Origin: Epiperipatus broadwayi
Taxonomy: Eukaryota > Onychophora > Udeonychophora > Euonychophora > Peripatidae
Reading direction: 5' to 3'
NCBI GenBank assembly: GCA_028023455.1
Contig: JAQFVV010012513.1
Coordinates: 2,664,001-2,728,000 of the forward strand
Length of the DNA: 64,000 nucleotides
Shown here: one piece after another, positions 1-13,685 of the stretch
Numbering within the stretch: position 1 is the stretch's first letter
Layout: each line of letters begins with the position of its first letter
Translations under genes and position numbers: made by a program
Notes under the pieces: model-generated
Databases searched by the model: none
What the model was told of the DNA's origin: nothing
The model's input: only the letters and a program-made list of their open reading frames with translations

Positions 1-156
1 ATCTTGATTTTGGGTTTAAATGTCCTGCATGCTCATTTGGTGAGTTAGAAACATGATTAAACTGTGCATGTAATCCCTTTTTTTACACCTACTATATCTG
101 TAAACATATATTAGACCTAATAAAGTTATTTTGAAGATAAAACTGTACCTGTCAAA

Positions 157-264
157 GTTGTTAGCTGAGAGGTCAGCGCAGCTGCCTTGCAAGCAAGTAG
201 TTGGTTGCAGACGGTTGTTGTGGGTTCACCTTCTGGCCAATGCTATGACATATGAAAAAAAAAA
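157..264 (+). repeat. tRNA-derived SINE, copy 1
   Basis: The head resembles a tRNA, with an A-box-like stretch (TTAGCTGAGAGGT) and a weaker B-box-like stretch (GTGGGTTCACC). A short body (CCAATGCTATGACATATG) and an A-rich tail follow. The same head, body and tail recur on the minus strand near 43604-43703 and 57058-57158, which shows a dispersed retroposon rather than a tRNA gene. The acceptor stem does not pair, so it is not a functional tRNA. Copies would have been mobilised by a LINE in trans (family knowledge). Confidence 0.75.
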
Positions 265-2288
265 CCTGTACCTGCAAATTATATTATTAAAACAATTTAA
301 ATATTTGTAACTTAAAAAGCTTTTTAGTCTGTTTATAAATAAATTTTAATTACAATGCAATTGGCTTTTGACTTAAAGTGGTTTAGACAAAATGGTATTA
401 CTATGTGGTGTGATTTTGGGTAACAATATCAATTTTTATTTTATGGTTTATTTCATTTCATCTTAATCGAAATTCCTTTTTAAATACTTATGAAGAAATG
501 CAATTAATTTACTAACATTGAAATATATATTTATAAACAATGTTTTGAGATCAACTCTCTATGAAACCATTAAGATAATTAAAACATCCTCTAGGTATAG
601 AATAAAATGATACTTTTATCAGTAAAGGTGACACCATTTATCTTTGTCTCCTTTATATCAACAGAATAAAAATGTTTAGAAATAAATTTCTTGGTTGATT
701 TAAAAATTCATTTATTCTAGGCTAAGTACAAATATGAAAGAAGCAAAGTTAAAAGACTTATATTCTTTTAATAATAAGGTGTTATCTTATTCTATGGCTA
801 AAGAACATTGTCAAGGTTAAGATCTTAATAAAAAAACGGTTAGATCTTAAATAATAATAAGTCTCGGTGTGATATAAAGGACAATCATTTTTATATACTT
901 TGATGGTTGATTATACTGAATGGGTGGATTGATGAAATTTTTATTTTCTTCATTTTACAAGGCTGTAATACATTATGCTTTATAATTCTAGAATACTTAC
1001 TAATTCAGAAAAGTATGATTTGAAAACCATGAGGGAATCAACAGAAATATTAAAAAGTCCAAGTGGTTTAAATGAATCTGAGGAAGCACAACATATCCCA
1101 GTGTGGATACCACTTTCTTCTAAAATTAATTTGAAACTAATTAACTATAATATCAGCTATTAAATACATATAAGAATGACTGTTCTTTACTTCGTGCTTA
1201 ATCTCAATCTTCTTAAGATCTAACAGTTCTTCGTTAAGACTTTAGTCTTGAGAATGATGAATGATATTTTGTCTTAATGTTGGGAATTTAATAAACAAAG
1301 TAATACATGGTTTAACACAAAAAAGACTATATATATCCATTATATTAACCAAAATAATATATATATATATATATATATAATTTAGAGGGAAAAAACTTCC
1401 CTTTTACCTGTGTGCTATGAGTTGGCAGAAAACCATGTCAATACATGTTTTAAAAGAAAATGGTGACCCATTCATTGAGCTTACTATTTAAAAAAAGAAC
1501 ACTCATTAACAGTGCTGAGAGTAGAATGATTTAATTTAAAAATCATTTTTTTAAAAAAATTAGCCTACAAGTAGCAAGAAAAATTTGACTTTTGAATTAC
1601 ATTCCACTATCTATCCACATTGCTAATGAGTGTTGGTTTATTTAATACTAGCTTTTAAGAATTGGAAGGTGATCATTCTTTTAAAATATTTGATAATGTG
1701 GAGCACTGGCTCTTAAATGTGAGTGAATGAATATTCTTCTTGTGAGGAAATTGTATATATTTCTAAATGCTATGTTATTTAATAATTATATATAAACTAT
1801 ACATCCAAGATTAATATTCCAACACAAATGTATTAAGTAAATGAAATACTCATAATCCACTCCACAAGATAATGCTTTTAAAAGAAACGATCCATCCATT
1901 CTTTCTCTTTACCTCAATTTACATATTTCATTATTTGATTTGGTATTGACTAGTTGGAAATTAAAAAAATTTGTGAATGACAATTAAAATAATATAGAGC
2001 ATTTTGAAATATAGCTTTAACAAAGTAATATGATTGATTTAAAGTCTTCGTGTTTTTGCTCCAAAGTACATTAGATTAGCCTCTGTATATAATATGAAGT
2101 AAAGAGAAGAGAAAGGCTGATCTTTTTTCTAGAAAAGTTTTATCTTGTGCTTTGGATTTAGAATATTTTATTTAATTAATAGATCATTGTTTAAATATTA
2201 ATCTCAATGAATTATATTGTTTATTTAAATATATGATTTTTTTTTACAGTACAGGTTTTTTCATAACTGCATTCCAATATGTAAAATA
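265..2288. other. AT-rich DNA, no gene recognised
   Basis: The interval has stop codons in all frames and a short TA run at 1358-1379. A 62-codon ORF at 975-1163 has no recognisable motif and is what chance would give at this composition. I see no transposon ends or RNA genes here. Confidence 0.6.
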
Positions 2289-2291
2289 TAA

Positions 2292-2698
2292 AGGTTTGAA
2301 CTCAGTCTTTCATATGACCCTCAACTATCCATGCTATTTCATACTGGTGACACACTTGATCACACACATGTTGAAAAGATAAATAATCCCCAATATAGCT
2401 CAAATTTTTAATCATCAGATTTTCAATGAAATGGACAGTTAGAGAGTTGTGGGGTGGAGTGGATTGGAGCCTGTTCATTAAATTATGAAGATTGGATATC
2501 TTAATATAAGCTGGGAGCATTGACTGTATATATGTGTGAAGATGAAGATAGTAATCTGGACCAACTGATGAGCACAAAATACATATATTGGTTATTATTT
2601 ATTTTTTCAACATGCATGTGTGTGATCAAGTGTGTCAGCAATATGGGATAGTGTGGACAGTTGAGGGTCATGTGAAAGTCTGAGTTCAAACTCTTATA
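2292..2698 (+). mobile_element. Family A foldback repeat with hammerhead motif
   Basis: The ends (about 2292-2390 and 2600-2698) are imperfect reverse complements, so the copy is a foldback. The body matches the family A units at 4866-5185, 47878-48560 and 61866-62275. The plus-strand end reads as tRNA-like: a GATAGTGTGGACAG segment is followed by a B-box-like GAGTTCAAACTC. A hammerhead-like motif sits at 2561-2591. No coding capacity is seen. It looks like a non-autonomous retroelement combining a tRNA-like promoter region and a ribozyme motif. Confidence 0.65.
2561..2591 (+). ncRNA. Family A hammerhead motif, helix II deleted
   Basis: CCAA-CTGATGA at the 5' side and ATA-TTGG at the 3' side preserve helix I (CCAA/TTGG) and the catalytic CTGATGA box. 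The helix II hairpin found in sister copies (TGCTG...CAGCA) is missing, and the GAAA box has become AAAA. It is recognisable as family A but is unlikely to cleave. Confidence 0.5.
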
Positions 2699-4245
2699 TA
2701 TTATATATTGATTATTATAAATTGCTAAATATTAGTTAAACAAAACAGGATAAGCAGACCATTAAGGTGTTGTTGGTGATAATATTTCATTATTCATGAA
2801 TTACTATTTTATAAATAATATATAAGCTGTGTATATTTTATTCTATGGAAGAGAAAGTGTATATGTATTTTATTTTGAAGCAGCATACTATAGTAGCATA
2901 TAAATGAGAATGTTTATTTAATTTATTGTGGAAAGTATTATTCTTCTCCAGGTAAAATGTTTTGCTTTGATCCTACTCACTTCTCTTACTGTCTCTTTAG
3001 GATTTGAACACAGTCTCACTGCAAGAAGATAAATTGATGAATTTCCATAATGTGAAAGCAGCCCTCTTTCATTTGGAAATTTGCTTTTGTCAAAAACGGA
3101 AATGTGGTTTGTAATTCTGGAATCATTCCAGGAGATTAAGTCTCCATGATTGTTTTTCATCTACAACATAACAGGCTTATCCAAAGGTCAGTTGATCATT
3201 TTGTATTTATATTTTATAATGAATGTAATATTTAGACTCCGAGATTAAATAATCTCAAAGAAGGGAGAAAGAATCGCAAAATCGTTCAATTGATGCTATG
3301 GCTGTTTCTCCCCAGATTTAAGCAAGAGATATATATGTATACCAAACCAATTGACCAAAGAAATAATTGATGGTTTATATCTTCCACAAACTAATATTTT
3401 GCATCCATTCGATCTATTTTAAAGTTTAAAATAGTTTAATAAAATTTATTTTACAAAGCATGATAGTTTTATGTGATTTTTTTGTGGTTTGTATTTTATG
3501 TTTTATAATTTAAATGGAATGCTTTTTGCATGGGGTTCATGGCAGTTATGCAAAAACACACATAAAAAGCATGTATCTGTAAATTCAAAATTTTTGATAA
3601 AATAGGAAAATTTATTTATTATTATTATAAATACCAATTATGCATTAATATCTAAAGAAAAGATTATATGGAAACATTATTTTTTATATATATAAAATAG
3701 CAATGTAAATTTATTCATGGACCAACTAGATCTAAAGATATTACTATAATTCACATGTCAGATTGTTAAAAAATTACTTGACAAATGTGATATAGTGCCA
3801 CTTTCTTACATAAATGTCTATTGCTCATGCAAAAGATTGCCACTTTGATTTAATAGGAAATTAGTGTTAATATGCCAAAGACAGCAGTCATTAGAAATTT
3901 GACTTGTGAATTATGGAAATGTATTCAGATTTGTTTGATGTATGAATAATTGGTTTTTTTTTTCAATATTATGTATTTAATAACCATGATCTATTGAAGG
4001 CTTAATAAAATTATTAAAAAATAAGAATATATTTAGAGATTGCCTCAAATGAAAGATATAATAAAATTTAAAAATACAAACTCTATAAAGTATAAAATAG
4101 TGATTTTATAAGTTAATATTATATGATTTATTGGAAAGCAAGTTAGTTGACTTGAAATATTCTTTTATCTAACTTTTAAAAGTTAAAAAAACTTATACCA
4201 ACGTTTATATTATTTATTTTTTTTTTTTTATTTTTTTTTTTTTAT

Positions 4246-4289
<44 letters not shown>

Positions 4290-4425
4290 CTCCAAATACA
4301 ATATTAAAATAATTTATAAGCTATATCCCTAAAGAATCATTTAAATGAACTTATAAATACTGCTTACCTTTTGCTATCCATCTGTTTTGCAACTAAAGCC
4401 ATTATATATATATATATATATATGG

Positions 4426-4493
<68 letters not shown>

Positions 4494-4865
4494 CCATTAA
4501 CATTAAATTACCTAGCAGCACAAATCAAAATACTATAATGGTTATTCATTTAATCATATCATAAAAATGCTAATTAGAAAACTGTTTGATAAAAATTCTT
4601 AGCACTATCTTGGTTTGTCATGTCCATCCTGCTGTTTATATTGTTCTCAGTTACTAGATATTTAAAAATTTAACAGCAGTAGAGAAGTATTCTTTATTTT
4701 AGATCTGTTTCATTTGGAACTTTATTTCATGCATGAGTGTTGTGAAGAATTACTGTTAGGTGGTGTGATGGTGGTGTATTTATTTTAATTATAGCTTTAA
4801 ATATATATAAAATTTAACAATTTTAACAGATGTAATTGATGAAAATAATTTAATGCATGGAAATT
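2699..4865. other. AT-rich DNA with T-rich and TA tracts
   Basis: There is no recognisable gene. An 80-codon minus ORF at 2918-3160 has no motif I know. A T-rich run (about 4215-4250) leads into a TA tract (4250-4288). A second TA tract at 4402-4490 contains a small hairpin (AAAGCCAT... ATGGCTTT, about 4395-4430). TA tracts of this length often form cruciforms and are replication-slippage sites. Confidence 0.6.
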
Positions 4866-5185
4866 TTTATTTAGTATTATCATCAGATTTCCAATAGTAT
4901 GGAAGGCTAAAGTGTTGGATTTTGGAATAGACTGAAGCCTGTCTATTAATGTCTGAAGATTTCCTATCTTAATATAAACAGAGCACTGATTATATATATA
5001 TGTTCGGGAGATGATGATGTGGATTAACTGATGAGTGCCGTTTCAGCATAAAATACATATATTGGAGATTATTTGTATTTTTTACATGTGTGTGGTCATG
5101 CGTATTGGTTGTATGAGATAGAGTGGATAGCTGAAGAAAACTTGAAAGTCTGTGTTGAAATCCTTTATAATTATATATATATATA
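4866..5185 (+). mobile_element. Family A monomer with hammerhead motif
   Basis: This is a single, non-foldback copy of the family A unit. It shares with 48200-48500 the ATCATCAGA start, the GAAGCCTGTC segment, the TCTTAATATA segment, the ribozyme motif, the GAGATAGAGTGGATAG tRNA-like segment and the GAAAGTCTGTGTTGAAATCC end. No ORF is present. It ends in a short TA tract. Confidence 0.65.
5025..5065 (+). ncRNA. Family A hammerhead ribozyme motif
   Basis: The order is TTAA, CTGATGA, a helix II hairpin (GTGCCG-TTT-CAGCAT), AAAA in place of GAAA, an AT-rich self-complementary helix III (ATACATAT), a cleavable NUH position (TA), then TTGG, which pairs with the 5' TTAA through two A-U pairs. The GAAA change and the weakened helix I suggest decay of a once-active copy. 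Confidence 0.55.
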
Positions 5186-8100
5186 ATAAAGAACAGAAAT
5201 AAGAAGACTACATCCATATAAACAATGATAACTTTTAATCTTTGCTACTAATTGATAATTCCTGAGACTAAAGTTTTTTTTATTAACCTATAGTAGCTTT
5301 TTGTTGGAGAATTTTGTTGATGTAAAAGGGGCCCTCTTTTACTTCCACCCCAAGTTCTTATATGTATTTAAACCTCAAAAATTTTGGTGTTAGTATAAAA
5401 TTAGTAGTATATTATTTATTTGTGAATTATTTAAAGTTTGCTCTTGCAATTAAACTCTTGATTTTGTCTATATATTTTGTTTGTATTGTTGATAACACTG
5501 CTGTAATGAAATATTAGTCAAATCTCGTATTACATTTCTGGATAGTTATAGACACTCAGGCTTATGAAAACACTAGAAACAGAAAACTGGAGACTTAAAT
5601 GACTTCAGCTTCTTGGTGAAAACTGATGATATCCTATTAATACTTTCGTACAAATTTGATACTAACAATGATTAGGTACACATATTGATGAACAAATCCT
5701 TGGTAACAATTCCTCGATTTCTTTTTCGATTTATTACTAATAAAAATGTTTTCTTTAATACATGCATATACTGTTTAAAAATAATTATTTAAATTTCAAG
5801 AAGTTTTAATCAACTTTCTTAAGATTAAAATAGTTTAAATAATTATATCTCATCAGCTGCTTTATTAAATTGTTACATTTTTATTTACTATTGTCAAACT
5901 CACTCCACTCGAAACTTTAATACCATCCACCTCAGATAAATACAATAATGATTATTACTAATCATTTTCTAAACTAGAGATTATCTCTAACACAGATATA
6001 AACTATAAACCTGACTTAAAGATTAATTTATCCGATTTTTTAATTTTAAACATACACACACATGGAGTTATTCATCTTTTTCGTTTTCATGTGTAATATC
6101 TTTATAGATATGCTTTTACTACTATTTCTAACACCCACTCCGTTTTACTATAAAATTTAATACTATTTTACAAGAAAATATTGATGTGATGCACTATGAC
6201 TTCTCCTTATAATCTCTCAGCAACTATGTCCAGAGAAACCTGTTAGCCACTTTACTTTTCCTTTCAATTCCTCACCCTAAGTTTCCTCATATCCTGTTCC
6301 ATCCCATTTCCACAACAAAACTTGAGTAATTAATAAATTTTAGAAAAAAGAGTTTGTTTTTTTAATCCCTATACATTACTACCTTATCCATATTTCCAAA
6401 CTAGTTTCTATCTAATATCAATAAGAAATTTTGGATTAATCTAATGCACCTGAATATTTTGAATCTAATAGTTTTTTGTTTAATAAATGATACTAAAAAA
6501 AATTAGGAACAAACTTGCTTTCCAGTAAACGAATTAATCTAAATTGTATATATATCTAGTTATTTGTTTATATTTTGAACATAAATTTACAGATATATGT
6601 AAAAATATAAAAAAATTAAAGAGCCCACAGCATATTTAAATGCTTGCTGGTATTTTAGAATATTACATAAATTTAGCTTTTTTGAGAAATAGAAAAAATG
6701 AAACAGTATATTAACAAATGATTGTGAATATAGAATTTATTTTAATGAGTACAACGGCAAAAAAGAAATTATACATATAATAAATTTAGCTACGCTCTTT
6801 TATCATTTCACAATTTATATTTCACTTTGGTGGAAGATGGCTTTAGTGGATAATGCTTTATTTGCATATTCTTATGTAATAAAAATATTTTATTCTTATT
6901 TATTATATGCAAATTAGTAATCACGTTATTTAAGCCATATCAACCCCTCTATAAAAATTCCTTTGTAGACAATAATGAATGCTTTCTAATACTCTGATCT
7001 TTTATTTATTTTTATACTTCATTTGAAAGCATGTTCATAAAATATTTGATTTTTTTAATGGATGGATAAATGTGTGATGGGAAGGTTTTTTTTCTTCCTC
7101 TTGTGGGAAGGTCACCGATTTTTGTAGTTAATTATTTTGCTGTAAAAAAAATATGTAATGCTAATTTAAATATTAATATTCCAGCATTATTTATTTATTT
7201 TTCTTTGCATAATAAAGTAAAGAATAGAAACTATATATATATGTTTTTCATTTTTATTTTATAACATTATAAATTTTTTGTTAAAAGAAAAAAAAAAACA
7301 TATTTATTTTTAAAGTTATCAGATATAATGATTGGAAAGTATATTTTTATATATCATAATAAATAAATATTTGAATTGGTTGTGGAGGTTCTTAGATGGT
7401 CAAGCATAAAAGCGATTGCATGAGCAGTGGTTCATGGATCTTTAGCACACAGTTTGGCGCACAGACTTTATTAACATTAAAATTAATAAAAACAATTATG
7501 TGACAAGTTTTCAAATGGTTGCTATTATTTTCTAAATTCTGTGTGCCAAAAATTCCAGATTATTTTGATTTCTAAATATATGTTGAATTAGTGTCCGTGT
7601 ATCTGTATAGATAATTGTAGTCGAATAATTTATTGTCTGGAGAGAATATCATAAAAAATTTGAAAGGTAAAAATGGCAGGCTTGAGCCAACCCCTGGATT
7701 CCAATCTACTATAGCCCCAGCTGTGCACTGAAGAATTAAGACAATTGTTAATACAGGAAAAGAATACAGTCAATTAACAGCAAAAAATATTGGTTTAAAA
7801 AAAAATTAAAAATTCTAAAAAATAAAGTATTATTTTGCCAAAGAATGGAGAAAATGAATTGTAAGTGTGAACGTTATAGACCATTTTAATGAACCTTATA
7901 TCATTATAATAAGCAGTGTTGTAATATAAAGAATAAAAAAAGGAATATAATGATGTTATTGCTCTGACATTCTTAAGAAGGCTGAGCCCCAAGTGTCATA
8001 ATTGGAGTCTATCCAAGGACCTTATATACAAAATCTGATCCTCAACCCATAACCACATTACAAGGATGGATCAATTTAATTTCATATATTCAACAATTTA

Positions 8101-8440
8101 TTACATTTTATCTTTTTCCCCAAATAATGCACATTTCCTTCAATAATACATCTTTATTATAATAATCAAAATTCCATTTATGGGTGTTCATCCATTAATC
8201 TCTTCAAACAACCAAGAATTATGGTTTTAAATTGAGCTTTTTATGAGATTCTAAATCAAATACTTTTTTCCAAATCCATTTGGAAAGTCAATTCAGCTGT
8301 TGCTCACTTAAGAAATTCAGAGCAATCCATAGTCGCTATTTTCCTCTCTGTTTTATAAATAAAATTTAGAAGCTATTTTGTAAATGTGGTTTAACACAAA
8401 CTATGATCTGCATTGCTAATGACTATAAAATCTATTGATT
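5186..8440. other. AT-rich DNA with two short dispersed repeats
   Basis: There is no recognisable gene. About 5864-5945 matches about 32265-32341 (shared pieces TTGTTACATTTT and CACTCCACTC/CCTCCACTC). About 6178-6303 matches 60495-60650 (shared piece CCAGAGAAACCTGTTAGCC); the latter lies at the 3' edge of a LINE fragment, so the 6.2-kb copy is probably a LINE 3' scrap. The rest shows nothing I can name. Confidence 0.55.
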
Positions 8441-8442
8441 CA

Positions 8443-8583
8443 GTGAAATGACTAATTTTTTTTTAAAAAAGACACATGTTTAATGAGTCTATTTTTTAAT
8501 TAGACTCTCCATAAGTTTCTTTAAGATATTTTATTAATATTGAAATGACTAATTTTTTTTTAAAAAAGACACATGTTTAATAA
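8443..8583. repeat. Direct duplication, about 40 bp repeated 98 bp apart
   Basis: A segment running from GAAATGACTAATTTT to ACACATGTTTAAT occurs at about 8445-8482 and again at about 8543-8581, nearly identical. The spacer is unrelated. This is a recent local duplication with no visible gene content. Confidence 0.8.
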
Positions 8584-11093
8584 ATAATGATGGACTGGCA
8601 ACTAGTCTAAAATCACTTTTGTCTTGTTTTGTTTTATCGTCCAACTAAGGAATTAAAAAAAAAAAAATTCAATTCTTACAAGTGTTTATTTTATCATCAC
8701 GCCATGTTTTTGTATTTTTTTTTTTAATTTTTGTATTATTTAAATGTAAAATGTTGATTTATTTTTTTATAAAAATCTATTTCAGTATATAACATCAGAT
8801 ATGGTTTACACTTTTTTTAAAGTTCATATTGTAATAAATTTGATATATTAATCAACCTACTTCAAACATATATATATTTTGGGTAAAATTGTTGTAAAAA
8901 AGTATTTCCATGTCATACAATAATGTCACGATATTTTCTGAAATTTTTCATTTATAATTCTCAATAATAATATTTTATCAAAATGTATTGTTTTTTTTTA
9001 ATTATTTTTTTTAAGAATTATAATCCAATCCTTATTTTTAAATTTCAATATTATTTAAGAAACTGTTTAATACATAAGTAAGTGGTGTAACTAAATAATA
9101 AATAATTATCAGATTTTTATAAAAAAAAATAATGAAGAAAAATTTGGAATATTATTAACCAGATATGAAGGTGGGGTTTAAAGTTTATTAACTGACCTTT
9201 TATTTATGAGCTAAGAAATGCTAAACTTCCACTTACTAATCAACAATTTGAATGTTTGTTACCATGACAACGTATCACTAATAGATACAGTTTTGAGCAT
9301 TGTAGATTCGTTGTAGATTCTTGAACTCTTCAGTGAACTCATTAAAAGCATGTCAAAAGTCTTTTGTACAAATGTGTATCTTTTACAATCATTATATTTT
9401 GATTACAAAATGAGTACCACTATTATAAAAGTGGTTTTGAAAAAAGGGTTAAAGTTGCACTTTTAATAATTTAAAAACCTTATTGTTAATAATTTCAGTT
9501 ATTTAAATATCAACTGATGAAGATTTTTTATTCTAAGTTTTTTATCATTATTAATATTTTGTTTTAGTAAGAAAAATCAAGCTAGCAATAAATAAAAAAA
9601 ATAGGCATTTCTTTAAAGTTAGCTTATTCGTTACACTTTTTCTTTTTAATTTTGTGTCCATCGATCTATTTTCGTCAGTATTATTGTCGTTATTACTATT
9701 TGTTATCGTGTGTTATATTTATTATTGTCATCTGATCATTTATTCATTTCCTAATCATGAATTCATCCATCCATTTTTTTTATTTTAATTTAATATTTGT
9801 CTGTTTGTCTTTATATATTTTAATTATTTCGTATGTCTATTACATGTCTATATTTTTCATTTGTTGTGTAATCATTTTATATGTATTAAATAATTTTAAA
9901 AATTTCCAGATTGCATGAATATATACTTTTATGCATGAAATTGCCATTGTTTATCATTCTTAATAACTATGTAACTATTTTGTATGAATTTATTATTAAT
10001 TTATATGTTTAAATATTATATATTAACTACTAGATAAATGTTTGATGCACATTTTATAAGATTAGCACATGTATAAATAATTTGAAAATATAGTTCTTGT
10101 ATAAAATTTAGTATGCATTAAATATTTTTCTTTTAGAAGGTGATAACAAGGAAAAATCGGTAAGATATTAAGTGGATTTCTGAGTTTCCGGTAAATGCAT
10201 AAATTTATAGAGTCGAAATTAATATTAAACTGCTGATATTTAAGGAAGATTATGAATTCTGCCAAAATAAAATTAGAAAAAAAATCTGTCTCAGAAATTA
10301 GAAACACTTTTGTTGAATGGGTGACTCAATTATTTCAAATAAAAATATAACAAAACTAAGCACAAACGTAACCTATTAATATATGTTATCAAAAGTAACA
10401 GTAGTTACTTAGCATATTATAATAAACACAAAATAATGCAAATAAGTCCTTAGAATGAGTGTTATATGAATAATTACTTAAAAATATATACTATATAGAA
10501 TAATTTGGATGAAAAAAAAGGTGAAATATTCGAATTAGATTGAGCATAAGAGAAGAATCAAGTTATATGATAAAAACTTCTCTCAAATGAAAAATCAAAT
10601 AATAACATTAAGGTATTATTGAAGTAACTTGGAACTGTAGCTAAGATTACTAAAAAAATATTTAATTAATATAAATTTTGAAATTCACAAATTCACATTT
10701 TTAAAACTCTAATTAAGAGACTAGACACTATGTGGTACTATACAACATTTCATTATTCATTTAAGCCTAATCCTTTGCATTCTTTTTCAAAGTCTTTGAG
10801 ATAATTTCAGCCACATTTGTGGCATTTCAGTTTTATCTTTATTCTATATCATATTTTGATTATCTTTACACTATATGTTACAAATATAAGTTACAAATCA
10901 AAGATATTCTAAAAATAATATTTGTACTTTTAAAATAGAAAAATAAGATATCAAACTGAATATATAATGTAAACAATGGCTTTGTGTATTGGATCATAAT
11001 TCATAAAAATTATTGAATAAAATATTTTTATTTGAATTCCATTTTTAAAATGGAAAAGAATTTTAGAGGAGATATCATAAAACAATCAAAATA
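8584..11093. other. AT-rich DNA, no gene recognised
   Basis: The interval holds only short ORFs (for example the 81-codon minus ORF at 10062-10307) without recognisable motifs, plus many A/T homopolymers. I see no repeats shared with the rest of the window. Confidence 0.55.
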
Positions 11094-11977
11094 TGAGGAG
11101 GTACCGAAAAATAAATGGAATCATTTTCTGCTATATGTGCCTGTTCAAGTATATATTTCTGCCACTATGTATCTCTTGTGGGGACCCTTCTGCATACACC
11201 TGCCACATAACACCATAGTCTGAAATCATAGTGCCACATAGCAAATTTTTTTGTGGAGTGTGTTTCACATATTTGTCAGATTTTTTTATAATAGCTGAAA
11301 AGTTGAAACATGAAATTTGGTGTTTTTTTTTAGGTTAAACAACAGGGAAAACAGTTGTAATGCTGGAAAGTAAATCAATCTCAAAAAACACAAGTTTAAA
11401 AGTGGCTTAATGGAAAAGTTAAATTCACAACATCCCTAAAAAATATGGTGAATAAAATCTGATATTAAGATGATGGTGATATTTTTAATGCAATTTGCAT
11501 TTTATTTTTCGGAATTTATTCATAATGGATTGATGTGCAAGTTCTAAAATGTTTATGTGATATTGTTAAATGTAAATATGCTATTTTGTGGGAAACTGAG
11601 GAGTGCAAACTTTACACAGCTATGTACCAATAACAAAGTCTTGTGTTTGAACTCCTTTTTATTTAAATTCAGCATAACCCAGCTTATCTATCAGCCATAT
11701 TCATTTGATCGCAATTTATGTGACATTTTTTAATTCTCTTGAATAAAAAAATAACTCTTTTTTTTTGTGGCCATAAAAGTAGTGAAATGAAAATGAGGCA
11801 GACATTAAAATGCATCACTTTGCAAGTATTTCCAGACTACCTTGAAACATAAAAAACATGTTTAGACCAGTGTATTGCATGAAATGGATAATAATTTAAA
11901 AGAGATTAAATTTATAACACTTAAAAATAAATAAACATTTTTATTATAAAGTTCCAATTACTTTTAAGTATGCCCTC
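11094..11977. mobile_element. Decayed mariner-like DNA transposon, copy 1
   Basis: This is an 884-bp element flanked by TA dinucleotides (11092-11093 and 11978-11979), the target duplication of Tc1/mariner elements. The ends are inverted repeats: GGTACCGAAAAATAAATGG on the left and, read in reverse, GGCATACTTAAAAGTAATTGG on the right. The interior aligns in pieces with 29287-30115 (shared CCACATAGCA, ACAGTTGTAATGCT, and TTTCNAGACTAC near the right end). Multiple stops leave no transposase ORF. Assignment to mariner rests on the end motif, TA flanks and size; I cannot recover a D,D catalytic motif. Confidence 0.6.
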
Positions 11978-13540
11978 TATGTTTTAAATTTGAAAATTAT
12001 ATTTATTAGTATTAAAATTTAACAAAAATATTATTCACTGATGTTTGTGTAGGCATTTCTTTTAGCAAATAGTAATAATTTCCACTTGACATAACTATCA
12101 TTTAGAACACTAAACATCACATGATCACCTTTCTTCATGCTACTTTATGGAGAGTTTAGCACTTGTGTAAACTATCATTTTAACTATTTGACTTCTTAAA
12201 AACAAACATTTTCGAATAAAATTTAATTTCAATCACATTATTTTGCTTTAAAATAAATATTTTATAAATATAGTGCAAAAATAAACTTAATTATGCACAT
12301 AAATTATTGAAATATATATATATATATTTTGAGATGCTAAAAGAAAAATAAGGCCTTGTCAACTTGTTTTAAATTTGGAAATTTGCCTGATATCTGGATG
12401 CTCACTGTATAATACTGACATTTTCAGATTTTTTTTATACAAATAATTTTATTTCCAATTTTTACCATAAAAAGGTGAATCTAAAATAATGAAGAAAAGG
12501 CAAATCAATAGCACTACTGTCTTAATGCCTCAAAACACCCCAAAATGAATAATTCAGTCATGCTAGAAAAAAACTAGTTGTAATAGACAGTTTATTTTTA
12601 TGTATTTATATAAGAAGAAAATAAAATATATTCAGAATATATTGCACGTAAGCAATAACCAGCCAAAAAGAGGATGGATAAGGTCATTACAAAATAAGGA
12701 AGTTAAATTATGGAAAGTGAATATGAATAAAAAGAGTATTTAGTAGTATAGGAATTAAAATATAAAAATTGAATAATAATAAAATAAAATTTAAAAAAGA
12801 AATAAAAGAAATTATTTTTTTTTAGATTATTTATGTAGCTTTTTATAATAAGAGAGAGTCAGAGGGAAACAATCTAAAGAGCTTTTTTTTTAAAAAATGG
12901 AAGAAAAGGTATATTCATATTAATAAAATAATTAAGTGATTATAAATTAGAAAATGATAATAAAAAGTAATCAATAAGTGAGTTTATAATTATATGTATT
13001 ACTTTCATAATAAGATAGCATTTAAAATGGGCAATAGAGACTATGGGCATATGATCTCTATCTCCATCTATCAAAAACTTAATTTACACCACCTGCTCAT
13101 TTTCAGTTTTTTGTTGGTTTCATTTTTTGTTAGAAGAAATACATATATTTTTTACTTGATGGGATTTTTAGTGTTTTGTTAAATGAGATTAAAATTTATC
13201 TGATAACTTAGTTTTGAAATTAAATAACATAATTAACAATAAATAAAATATTAATCTATTTGTAATGATGATATTAATAAAAAATGGTGTTTGCACTAAC
13301 TAATTGAATATGTGTAGAATGTCTATTTTTTACATAATATATATTATTTCTGTAATGTAATTTTTACTACACCACTCTCATACAAGATAGAAACATGTTT
13401 CTATCTGCTTTTAACACATTGTGGAGGAATTCAATCATAAACATATGACCAAAGATACACAAAAATGATATGATACCCAAGATGTACATTTTATGCTAAA
13501 CCAACACCCACCATTTGACCCAGATCACAATCTTTATTAT
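11978..13540. other. AT-rich DNA, no gene recognised
   Basis: About 12105-12180 resembles the outer end of family C foldbacks (ACTAAACATCACATGATCACC, then TATGGAGAGTTT), as a short orphan fragment. The rest is A/T-rich with small random ORFs (for example 12994-13182). Confidence 0.5.
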
Positions 13541-13545
13541 TGTTC

Positions 13546-13573
13546 AGTAGATAGATAGATAGATAGATGGATG

Positions 13574-13616
<43 letters not shown>

Positions 13617-13620
13617 GGGG

Positions 13621-13685
<65 letters not shown>

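Noticed and set aside
157-264. Functional tRNA gene
   Set aside because: A/B boxes are present but acceptor and anticodon stems do not pair, and two further copies share the same non-tRNA body and A-rich tail.
2918-3160. 80-codon minus ORF as a host gene
   Set aside because: No motif, no splice context, and length is within chance expectation for a 64-kb window.
9495-9540. Additional hammerhead at CTGATGA (about 9501)
   Set aside because: No GAAA box at a suitable distance and no pairing helix I; likewise for CTGATGA at about 5628.
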